Shown one piece after another: positions 26,829 through 33,925 of a stretch of DNA of 64,000 nucleotides. This DNA comes from Synoicihabitans lomoniglobus (GTDB lineage: Bacteria > Verrucomicrobiota > Verrucomicrobiia > Opitutales > Opitutaceae): NCBI RefSeq assembly GCF_029023725.1, contig NZ_CP119075.1, forward strand, positions 4,025,501 to 4,089,500. Reading direction: 5' to 3'. The notes under the pieces were generated by a model. It worked only from the letters and a program-made list of their open reading frames with translations. It was not told the DNA's origin and made no database searches. The translations under genes were made by a program, and so were the position numbers. The number at the start of each line of letters is the position of its first letter. Position 1 is the first letter of the stretch.

Positions 26829-26864
26829 ACACACAAAACACGACATGACCCCGTCGTATTGGCC
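26829..26864 (-). repeat. REP-like repeat copy (family A)
   Basis: Direct repeat of the 26745-26785 copy, without the ATGAC duplication and with one base change (GTCGTATT for GTCGGATT). It ends 17 bases from the stop codon of the OLD-family gene. Confidence 0.85.
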
Positions 26865-26880
26865 ACTGCGGAATTTAGGA

Positions 26881-28659
26881 TTAATCTAACAACTGCACTT
26901 CGCTACCCTTTTGCCTGAAGTCGTTAAGTTCCCTAATAAATTGAATCATATCATCGGGAATCATATTCCGCTTCAAACCGGCCAAAAGACTAGCGACGCT
27001 TATATGGACAGAATAATTTTCCTGAAGCCTCCCATTGATTCGGGAGATTGCTTCTTTTCCTGAAACTACTTTCACTCTGCCATCAAACTCCTTCCAATTC
27101 TGCTCGAACTCTCTGGTCGATTCGAGATCACAGGTAGAAGAGTCCTTCCCCGGACATTCCGCACGGCAGTAGTCACGATAAGATTTTTGATACTGGACTT
27201 GGGTCTCAATACGAATCTCCTCAAGCGAGTCGCCAACAACCTCCAAAACTTGATACTCAACGAGAGGACTTAAGTTATATCGCCTTCTCTCTGCATTCAC
27301 AACCAGCAAGAGTAATTCAGGAATTAACAAATAGTTCTCAATCTCCTTCCTCTGTAATATGGAAACCAACGAAGCTACCTTCTTAAGCGCATTCTCAATC
27401 TTTCGAACTTCAGCGGAACATCGATAATCTCGATCAAAGAGAACCGCCTTTTCTAGTCGCATCCCAAGCGTGGCCTCTACCCCTTCGGAAAAATCCCTGA
27501 CTTTGGGGGGATTGAAGCCATGAACTGGAACTACAGCGAAATCTGACCTGTTCGCGATTTTTGCGAAGCGAAGCACACGAGCAATCCCTGCGATAATTGT
27601 AAAATCTTTTCCTTCTACATATAGAACCCTTCTGCATTTTGCGATTTGTGTAAGCGTCGGATTGGCGTTTGACCCAAGAACACTAAATATTTCTTGGATC
27701 TCCTTTACATTTCTCACCGCACGCGCCGCTTTCCTATATTTATTGATATTTAAAATATTTCTCGGATCCACTTCTGAAATGATTTCAGTGGAATGAGTCG
27801 CCAAGATCACACGGCAGTTTCGATCTCGGAGAATATTCACCAGTTGCCGCTGAAGGTCAGAATGTAGATAAATATCCGGCTCATCGATAATAAGATGAGC
27901 TCCTTCCTGCGCTTGAACTAAATGTGTGAGCATCTGACACCACACTTGAAATCCAAAACCTGCCCAAAATATTTCTCGAGGATACCGATCCTCGGGGCAA
28001 AACATGTGAAGCATCGGCTTTTGCCCTGAATCGTTCCGCTCCGGCCTTTGAATATCCATGCCTGGCCAGGTCGTAACCAAAAGACTTCGAAACTCCTCAA
28101 AATTTTCGGGATAGTGATACCAAATGTTTCTGAAGTTTCTCGATCCAAAAGGAGAGCGAAGCGCCAATCGAGCGGCTTCTTTCTGATAAAGCAACTCATT
28201 ATGTTCGACCGGACCCAATATTGGAACAATGACAATCGAGAGATCAAATTCCCGCTTAAAATTCGCTACGGATCTTATTGCTCGTTTCGCCTCTGGAATT
28301 AATGAACAAATTCCCCGCTCTGGGAACACCAGTCGGAGGCTATTTCCATTATCTATTTTGAAGATGATGCTAGCAGGTTCTGAGTCATCATAGTTGTAGA
28401 ATACATTTTCTGTTGAAACTGGCATTCCCTCTAAATCAATCCGGTAACCAAATTCACCACTATCTCCATTGGGAACCCATTCTGGTTTTCTGGAGTAAGC
28501 CTTCTTCAGCGCCTCGCTTAAGAGTCGAAACGCACCAAGAACCGTAGATTTTCCGGCATTATTCGGTCCCACCAAAACACTAAAATCGGCGATTCGCACA
28601 CTATAATGGCGAAACGCTTTGTATCTTCTAAACTCAATTAGCGTAATGTGATTTGCCAT
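26881..28659 (-). CDS. OLD-family AAA ATPase with TOPRIM nuclease domain, probable horizontal acquisition
   Basis: 592 residues. ABC-type ATPase half: Walker A GPNNAGKST (31-39), Walker B HLIIDEPDIYLH (255-266), H-loop ATHS (287-290). The TOPRIM half has LYVEGKDF (346-353, Glu349), FDRDYR (408-413) and RKEIENYLL (437-445), as in OLD nucleases. Three Cys lie at 498-510 (YCRAEC..., STC). The gene is visibly AT-rich against GC-rich neighbours, indicating transfer. No GajB-like helicase or other partner is adjacent, so it fits a stand-alone class 1 OLD-type protein; phage P2 Old and Gabija GajA are relatives, and a defence role is inferred. Confidence 0.88.
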   Translation of the reverse strand: MANHITLIEFRRYKAFRHYSVRIADFSVLVGPNNAGKSTVLGAFRLLSEALKKAYSRKPEWVPNGDSGEFGYRIDLEGMPVSTENVFYNYDDSEPASIIFKIDNGNSLRLVFPERGICSLIPEAKRAIRSVANFKREFDLSIVIVPILGPVEHNELLYQKEAARLALRSPFGSRNFRNIWYHYPENFEEFRSLLVTTWPGMDIQRPERNDSGQKPMLHMFCPEDRYPREIFWAGFGFQVWCQMLTHLVQAQEGAHLIIDEPDIYLHSDLQRQLVNILRDRNCRVILATHSTEIISEVDPRNILNINKYRKAARAVRNVKEIQEIFSVLGSNANPTLTQIAKCRRVLYVEGKDFTIIAGIARVLRFAKIANRSDFAVVPVHGFNPPKVRDFSEGVEATLGMRLEKAVLFDRDYRCSAEVRKIENALKKVASLVSILQRKEIENYLLIPELLLLVVNAERRRYNLSPLVEYQVLEVVGDSLEEIRIETQVQYQKSYRDYCRAECPGKDSSTCDLESTREFEQNWKEFDGRVKVVSGKEAISRINGRLQENYSVHISVASLLAGLKRNMIPDDMIQFIRELNDFRQKGSEVQLLD

Positions 28660-28798
28660 GGGATAAAATATGAAAATTGTTGGTGACTGGTAAGTCTCCG
28701 TAACTCGCTGCCTAATAACACTAGCGACTTTCTGATTGAATCACGACCACTGCCTTTTGCTAAAACGAACGAACTGGGGGTAGATATTTCAGTGGTGC

Positions 28799-28830
28799 AA
28801 AAAAAGGCCCGGCTTTTTGCCGGGCCTTTT
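28799..28830 (-). terminator. Intrinsic terminator of the ParE toxin-antitoxin operon
   Basis: Arms GGCCCGGC (28806-28813) and GCCGGGCC (28819-28826) with a TTTTT loop, flanked by an A run on the left (28799-28805) and TTTT on the right, so it can work in both directions. It is downstream of the toxin stop (28944) and upstream of the OLD gene. The rest of the 284-base gap 28660-28943 holds AT-rich sequence likely to contain the OLD promoter and a REP-like copy; no gene. Confidence 0.85.
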
Positions 28831-28838
28831 AGGTGTCC

Positions 28839-28862
28839 GGACGGGGTCATGTCGTGTTTTGT
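28839..28862 (+). repeat. REP-like repeat copy (family A) beside a terminator
   Basis: GGACGGGGTCATGTCGTGTT continuing to 28862 has the same core as the RAYT ends, in the orientation of the left end. The octamer CCGGACGG occurs on both sides (28837-28844 and 28870-28877), which could be a target duplication or part of the repeat. Confidence 0.8.
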
Positions 28863-28943
28863 TTGTTTTCCGGACGGAACGCGGGGACTTTCTCGTAGAG
28901 GAAAAGTAGGACGGGGCAGTCACCGGAGAAGACTGTCATGAGA

Positions 28944-29237
28944 TTATTGCCGCGTGGCGAGACTGCTTTGATTCCGGGCGGTATGAAAGACCGCGACGAT
29001 TCGAACGGTGTCATGGTCGCGGAGTTCGTAGTAAATGGCGTAAGGGAAGCGCTTGGTATGAACGCGACGCAGATCTCGTAGCACAGCGCGAGGTAGCGTT
29101 GGGTGCTCTAAAATGAAATGAAATACCGTGTCGACGGCGGTGACCAACGCTCTGCCCAGGCCTGGTGACTCGGCTTCATACCAATCATGGGCTTCAATCA
29201 AGTCACGGTGCGCTGCTGACGTGACCCGAATTCTCAT
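28944..29237 (-). CDS. ParE/RelE-family toxin
   Basis: 97 residues. VTSAAHRDLIEAHDWYEAESPGLG at the N-terminus and HTKRFPYAIYYELRDHDTVRIVAVFHTARNQ at the C-terminus follow the ParE-type toxin pattern (the RFPYAIYY and VFHTAR segments). ParE toxins poison gyrase, while RelE relatives cleave mRNA; the presence of YYE-type residues does not settle which. It starts 18 bases after the antitoxin stop, giving an antitoxin-first operon. Confidence 0.88.
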   Translation of the reverse strand: MRIRVTSAAHRDLIEAHDWYEAESPGLGRALVTAVDTVFHFILEHPTLPRAVLRDLRRVHTKRFPYAIYYELRDHDTVRIVAVFHTARNQSSLATRQ

Positions 29238-29255
29238 CGTATTCCAGTCGAGTCC

Positions 29256-29468
29256 CTATCGACCCAGAATGTCGTCACGGACCTCTTCCCAAGAACGTCC
29301 TTGGTCGCTGGACTGCGTTTCTGAGCGTTTATTCAACTCGTCGATGTGCCATTGCGGAATTGGCAGCGTGTCCGGATTTGCCGCTATCTCGTCCCAGATC
29401 TCCTGAACCAATTCGATTTTCTCCGCAGGAGTCAGTCGGCTTAGTTCGGCGGCGATGGTCGCATTCAT
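29256..29468 (-). CDS. Addiction-module antitoxin, CHP02574-type
   Basis: 70 residues from ATG 29468. AAELSRLTPAEKIELVQEIWDEIA followed by PIPQWHIDELNKR is the typical addiction-module component family, and WEEVRDDIL at the C-terminus is the toxin-binding tail. It precedes the ParE-type gene, as expected for a type II system, and should neutralise it and autoregulate the operon. Confidence 0.87.
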   Translation of the reverse strand: MNATIAAELSRLTPAEKIELVQEIWDEIAANPDTLPIPQWHIDELNKRSETQSSDQGRSWEEVRDDILGR

Positions 29469-29563
29469 GGGGTGAACAGTGAGCGGTTTTTGCGGCGTGG
29501 CAACGATGCGATTGGGGGCGGCAATGGGGCCGATGCGGGAAGGGTAGGATCTGGTGGATGGAG

Positions 29564-29590
29564 CGGCGCGCTCGGCGAGCACGCCCTACC
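29564..29590 (-). repeat. 27-base intergenic repeat, family B, copy 3
   Basis: On the minus strand it reads GGTAGGGC, variable GTG, then CTCGCCGAGCGCGCCG. Unlike copies 1 and 2 it is not between convergent genes; it lies upstream of the antitoxin start, next to a family A repeat. Confidence 0.8.
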
Positions 29591-29599
29591 TCGATCCAC

Positions 29600-29647
29600 A
29601 AAAAGGCCCGGCGTTTTGGGGGAATTCGGACGGGATTATGTCGCTTT
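29600..29647 (+). repeat. Degenerate terminator-plus-REP composite
   Basis: AAAAAGGCCCGGCGTTTTG followed by GGACGGGATTATGTCGCTTT (29628-29647). It parallels 28799-28862 (A run, GGCCCGGC, T run, then GGACGGGGTCATGTCG) but has lost the right arm of the hairpin. The two composites flank the ParE toxin-antitoxin operon as direct repeats. Confidence 0.7.
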
Positions 29648-29683
29648 GGTTGATTTGCGGCGGAGTTGGGCACGGCGCTTAAC

Positions 29684-30016
29684 CTAGTTCACTTTTCCCG
29701 CTTTAGGGCGGGAACTTAGCCAATTTTCGAATGATGATGTGCTTTCGCCGGACGGGGCTCCGGCAAGCAGGCCTTCCGCACTAAGATCTTCATCCAAGAG
29801 GGGCCAATGCACGCCATAACCCTTCGCGATGAGTTGCCACGTATTGCGCTCTTTAACGGTGCCGTGGGCGAGTCGGGGATACCAACTTAGCGGTAGGAGA
29901 TGGCGGCGACCATCATCAAAGTCCACCTTGAGGCGGGAGGCCGTCACCGCAACTGCCTTGACGCGAATCACTTTAGTGTCCGTCGAAGTAGGCGTGCCAT
30001 TTTTGGATGAACTCAT
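29684..30016 (-). CDS. DUF2442 protein
   Basis: 110 residues. KVIRVKAVAVTASRLKVDFDDGRRHLLPLSWYPRLA matches DUF2442 (the DGR...PL.WYPRL pattern), and YGVHWPLLDEDLSAEGLL is its usual second half. The family often follows DUF4160 genes, and such pairs have been proposed to be toxin-antitoxin-like; that role is unproved. The start overlaps the DUF4160 gene by 44 bases. Confidence 0.8.
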   Translation of the reverse strand: MSSSKNGTPTSTDTKVIRVKAVAVTASRLKVDFDDGRRHLLPLSWYPRLAHGTVKERNTWQLIAKGYGVHWPLLDEDLSAEGLLAGAPSGESTSSFENWLSSRPKAGKVN

Positions 30017-30212
30017 CTTGGTGCTGAGTGGCTAATTTTTTGAGTTTGGCCAACTCACTGGAGGGAAAGCCCAGGTTGGCGTGGAGTCGAACAGGTTTTA
30101 GCCAGAACTTGGCCTCGTAATCATCGCGATGCACATGGATGTGCGGTTTTTCGTCACGATCTCCGGAATAAAAATGAAAGCGATAGGGACCGATGATCTT
30201 GACCGTAGGCAT
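29973..30212 (-). CDS. DUF4160 protein
   Basis: 79 residues from ATG 30212. IIGPYRFHFYSGDRDEKPHIHVHRDDYEAKFWL is the family core (the FYS.D..EP.HIHV pattern), followed by an amphipathic helix KLKKLATQHQDEFIQKWHAYF. Function unknown; it is the upstream partner of DUF2442. Its start lies 55 bases after the nrdA terminator. Confidence 0.8.
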   Translation of the reverse strand: MPTVKIIGPYRFHFYSGDRDEKPHIHVHRDDYEAKFWLKPVRLHANLGFPSSELAKLKKLATQHQDEFIQKWHAYFDGH

Positions 30213-30266
30213 CTTGGGGTGAGCGACGTGCTGGGGTTGACGATCAAACGGAGGTTCAGATTCGGG

Positions 30267-30295
30267 AAAAGGCCCGGCGGATCGGCCGGGCCTTT
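30267..30295 (-). terminator. Intrinsic terminator of nrdA
   Basis: Arms GGCCCGGC (30271-30278) and GCCGGGCC (30285-30292) extended by three A-T pairs, loop of six bases, and a T run on the minus strand (complement of AAAA at 30267-30270). It lies 50 bases after the nrdA stop. A further small hairpin, GCCTGC-AA-GCAGGC, lies at about 30308-30321 between the stop and this terminator. Confidence 0.87.
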
Positions 30296-30344
30296 GCAAA
30301 TCGGAGCGCCTGCAAGCAGGCGGCCTACGTTGTGGGGCGGGCGC

Positions 30345-33300
30345 TTACTGACAGGCCTCGCACTCTTCGCCGTTGCGCATCGCCTCGATGGAGCAGGCTT
30401 GTTTCTCCGCTTCGGTGAAGGTCTTTTTGCCGGTTTCGCCGCGCATCTCTTTTTTGATGGAGACGGTCGCTTTCTCGATGTTGGAGGCGCCGAGGGTGCG
30501 GAGGTAGTAGGTGGTCTTGAGTCCCGTGTGCCAGGCGTGGCGATACATGTGGCTCAGGGTCTTGAGGTCCGGGGTCGCCAACCAGAGGTTCACGGACTGG
30601 GACTGGTCGATCCACTTTTGGCGGCGCGCGGCGGCGTCCACCACCCACTTGTGGTCGATGCCGAAGGCCGTCAGGTATTTCACTTTGATGTCCTCGGGAA
30701 TCCTATCGATGTCCTTCAGCTCGCCGTCGAAATACTTGAGGTTGTCGATCATGTCCTGATCCCACAGGCCGCGGGCCTTGAGGTCGCGGACGAGGTAGTG
30801 GTTCAGCACGGTGAAGTCGCCGGAGAGGTTGCTCTTCACGAAGAGGTTCTTGTAGCCGGGCTCAATACACGGGCTGGTGCCGGTGATGTTGGAGATGGTC
30901 GCGGTCGGGGCGATGGCGAGGACGTTGCTGTTGCGCATGCCGTGTTTGGCAATCTTCTCGCGCAGGGGCGTCCAGTCCATCTTGCCGCCACGGGGAACTT
31001 CGACGGGCACGCCGCGCTCTTGTTCGAGGAGGTCGACGGTGTCGGGCGGGAGGAGTCCGCGGTCCCACTTGGAACCTTTGTAGGAGGAGTAGGTGCCACG
31101 CTCGGCGGCGAGGTCGGAGGAGGCTTCGTAGGCGTAGTAGGCGATGGCCTCCATCATCTCGTCGTTGAAGTCGACGGCTTCCTCGGACGCGAAGGCGACG
31201 CCTTTGCGGTAGAGCGCGTTGGCGAGGCCCATGACACCCATGCCGATGGGACGGTGGCGGCGGTTGGAGGTCTCGGCGGCTTTGGTCGGGTAGAAGTTGA
31301 TGTCGATGACGTTGTCCAGCGCGCGGATGGCGGTGGTGATCGTCTCCTTCAACTTCACGTGATCGATGGCACCGTCGGGCGTGAGGTGATTCTCGATGAT
31401 GACCGAGCCGAGGTTGCAGACGGCGGTTTCCTCGTTGGAGGTGTTGAGCGTGATCTCGGTGCAGAGGTTGGAGGAGTGCACGACGCCGACGTGATCCTGC
31501 GGGGAGCGGATGTTGCAGGCGTCTTTGAAGGTGATCCACGGGTGGCCGGTCTCGAAGAGCATGGAGAGCATCTTCTTCCAGAGCTCGATGGCCTGGACCT
31601 TTTGGCCGTAGATTTTGCCTTCCTCGACCATCTGCTCGTAGCGCAGGTAGGCTTCCTCGAATTTCTTGCCGTAGAGATCGTGGAGATCCTTGGCTTCGTT
31701 GGCGCGGAAAAGGGTCCACTCCTGGCGGGCTTCCATGCGCTTCATGAACAGGTCGGGAATCCAGTTGGCCGTGTTCATGTCGTGGGTGCGACGGCGGTCG
31801 TCACCGGTGTTTTTGCGGAGCTCGAGGAACTCGTAGATGTCGTTGTGCCACGATTCGAGGTAGGCGCAGCCGGAGCCCTTGCGCTTGCCGCCCTGGTTGA
31901 CGGCGACGAGTTGGTCGTTGTGGAGCTTAAGGAACGGGATGACGCCTTGGGACTCGCCGTTGGTGCCGCCGATGTGGGCGCCAGTGCCGCGCACGGCGGA
32001 CCAGGAGCCGCCGAGGCCGCCGGCCCACTTGGAGAGCTGGGCGTTCTCGGCGATGCCACGATACATGATGCCTTCGAGGGAGTCGTCGACGTAGTAGAGG
32101 TAGCAGGACGAGAGCTGGGAGTGGAGCGTGCCGGCGTTGAAGAGGGTCGGCGTGGAGCTGCAGAAGCGGCGGCTCTTGTAGAGATTGTAGAGCGAGAGCA
32201 CGCGAGCTTCGCGGTCGCCTTCTTCACCGAGGAAGAGACCCATGGAGACACGCATCCAGAAGAGCTGCGGGGTCTCGAGACGACGGGCGGGCTTTACCGT
32301 CTTATCGATGATGAGGTAGCGATCGTAAAGGGTCTGGATGCCGAGGAAGTCGAAATCGAGGTCGGCGGACGGGTCGATGGCGTCGGCGAGACGGTCGAGG
32401 TCGTAGTCGAGGAGCTTGGGGTTGATGCGCTTGATCTCGGCACCGTGGGCGAGGTGTTTGCGGAGGGCTTCCTTGTGGATCTCTTTGAGCTTGCCGATGC
32501 CGTCGGTGACGATGTCCCAACCGAGGACTTCCTGGTAGATGTAAGTGAGTTGGATGCGGCCAGCGAATTTGGAGAAATCGGCGTCCTTCTCGATGAGGGT
32601 CTTCGAGTTGAGGATGATGGTCGAATCGAGGTCCTTTTGGCTGATCTCGTCGAAGACGGAGCGGAGGAGCTCGACCTCGATCTCTTCGGGCGAGATGCAG
32701 AGGGTGAGGCCGATGGAGGCGAACTCGATGCGCTTTTTGAGGTCGGCGCGGTCCCAGAGCTTGTTGGTGCCGTCGAGCTGTTTGACCATGATCATGGCGG
32801 GCTGCGCGGAGGCGGCGACGGAGCGGAGGGCGGCATCATCGCCCTCGTCGTTGTCGTTGGTGGTGTCGCGGTGGTCGTTGCGAAGGGCGCGGTAGAGGAT
32901 GTAGGCCTCGGCGACTTTGAAGTGGCCGGATTTCATGAGCTCCTCCTGCACGATGTCCTGGATCTCCTCGATGTGGACAAAGGACTGTTTGGAGCCGAGC
33001 ACGCGGGCGGTGACGGCCTCGGTCACGCCGATGGCGGCGGTGGAATCCTGCTGGAGGGAGAGGAAGGACTTGCGGACGGCGATCTCGACCTTTTGGGCGA
33101 TGTAGGGAACGACGTGATTGGAGCGGCGGATGACACGCACGCCGGCGGTGGCGTGTTTGGAGCCGCCGACGAGTTTACGGGAGCGGTTGAGGAGGAGGCT
33201 CTTGGCGACGTCGTAGGCGTTGTTGTCGACGAGGGTTTTCTCGATGAGCTCGTAGAGTTCGTTGAGGGAAACTTTGAGGGGCGACTGCTTGCGGGCCTGC

Positions 33301-33599
33301 TCGGCGAGCGTCGCGGCAACCTCTTTCACGATGGTGCCGACGAAGGCGCGGGACTCGGGCGTGAAGATGTTGCCCTTTTCGCCGCGCGCCATGTGGACGT
33401 TGGTGACGGCGTTGCCGAGGGTCTCGGCGATCTCGGCGAGGTCGAAGGTGGTTTCACCCTGCGGGGCGAGAAGCTTGATGGTGGGCAGCAGGGCGGCGTC
33501 GGAAGGGACGCACTCGCGCCAGGCAAAGTTGGGACGTTCGCCGAAGGGCGTGTGGGTGGCGGCTTTGAGGGCGAGGTCGTGGGCGAGCGAAGGATTCAT
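30345..33599 (-). CDS. nrdA: Class Ia ribonucleoside-diphosphate reductase, alpha subunit
   Basis: 1084 residues, longer than E. coli NrdA (761) because of an extended N-terminus. A canonical ATP-cone starts at VRVIRRSNHVVPYIAQKVE and ends LYRALRND; the stretch before it (FDLAEIAETLGNAVTNVH to VAKSLLLNRSRK) looks like a second, degenerate cone. The catalytic barrel includes SSCYLYYVDDSLEGI, AVCNLGSVIIENH, and PTATISNITGTSPCIEPGYKN. The C-terminal CEACQ is the redox pair served by thioredoxin or glutaredoxin. It reduces NDPs to dNDPs with NrdB. It is 325 bases downstream of nrdB on the same strand. Confidence 0.95.
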   Translation of the reverse strand: MNPSLAHDLALKAATHTPFGERPNFAWRECVPSDAALLPTIKLLAPQGETTFDLAEIAETLGNAVTNVHMARGEKGNIFTPESRAFVGTIVKEVAATLAEQARKQSPLKVSLNELYELIEKTLVDNNAYDVAKSLLLNRSRKLVGGSKHATAGVRVIRRSNHVVPYIAQKVEIAVRKSFLSLQQDSTAAIGVTEAVTARVLGSKQSFVHIEEIQDIVQEELMKSGHFKVAEAYILYRALRNDHRDTTNDNDEGDDAALRSVAASAQPAMIMVKQLDGTNKLWDRADLKKRIEFASIGLTLCISPEEIEVELLRSVFDEISQKDLDSTIILNSKTLIEKDADFSKFAGRIQLTYIYQEVLGWDIVTDGIGKLKEIHKEALRKHLAHGAEIKRINPKLLDYDLDRLADAIDPSADLDFDFLGIQTLYDRYLIIDKTVKPARRLETPQLFWMRVSMGLFLGEEGDREARVLSLYNLYKSRRFCSSTPTLFNAGTLHSQLSSCYLYYVDDSLEGIMYRGIAENAQLSKWAGGLGGSWSAVRGTGAHIGGTNGESQGVIPFLKLHNDQLVAVNQGGKRKGSGCAYLESWHNDIYEFLELRKNTGDDRRRTHDMNTANWIPDLFMKRMEARQEWTLFRANEAKDLHDLYGKKFEEAYLRYEQMVEEGKIYGQKVQAIELWKKMLSMLFETGHPWITFKDACNIRSPQDHVGVVHSSNLCTEITLNTSNEETAVCNLGSVIIENHLTPDGAIDHVKLKETITTAIRALDNVIDINFYPTKAAETSNRRHRPIGMGVMGLANALYRKGVAFASEEAVDFNDEMMEAIAYYAYEASSDLAAERGTYSSYKGSKWDRGLLPPDTVDLLEQERGVPVEVPRGGKMDWTPLREKIAKHGMRNSNVLAIAPTATISNITGTSPCIEPGYKNLFVKSNLSGDFTVLNHYLVRDLKARGLWDQDMIDNLKYFDGELKDIDRIPEDIKVKYLTAFGIDHKWVVDAAARRQKWIDQSQSVNLWLATPDLKTLSHMYRHAWHTGLKTTYYLRTLGASNIEKATVSIKKEMRGETGKKTFTEAEKQACSIEAMRNGEECEACQ

Positions 33600-33925
33600 C
33601 GGTGGTGGCGAGCGGTAGTTGTGTTAATTGAAAAAAAGGAAAACGAGCGGACGGCGGTGGGGCGGTGGCGGAAACGGGTGCGAGCGAACGGGCGGGCGAT
33701 GCGGAAATGACGAAGCGATCAAACGCCAAAAACGCCGAAGCGGCGCCATGGAGAGCGATCACCATTCAAATCGAGCGACGGACAGAAGGAACGAAGCTGA
33801 GCTGGGGGTAGTTGAAGGTTGCGTGGTTGGGCGGGTGACGGCTTTGACGGGGGGTTGCCGGGCCAAGGGGTAACGTTGGCCGGGCGGTCGAAGTCGCGTG
33901 TTTCGGATTAGGAAAATCGGTGGGT
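33600..33925. other. Intergenic region between nrdB and nrdA
   Basis: A 326-base stretch with no convincing gene. Near the nrdB end, GCCGGGCCAA and TTGGCCGGGC (about 33853-33880) form an imperfect hairpin without a T run, a possible weak terminator or processing site. Near nrdA there is an A-rich patch (ATTGAAAAAAAGGAAAA), which could hold an AT-rich promoter or upstream element. No NrdR-type box was recognised. Confidence 0.5.

Noticed and set aside
28700-28740. attC-like GCCTAAT stretch near the OLD gene promoter
   Set aside because: No matching GTTAGGC arm at the proper distance and no integrase in the window.
30129-33710. Very long open frame (1193 codons) on the plus strand opposite nrdA
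   Set aside because: Produced by strong G/C third-position bias of nrdA. The antisense protein is a low-complexity Val/Glu/Gly/Asp mix, while the minus strand encodes a complete ribonucleotide reductase with all motifs.
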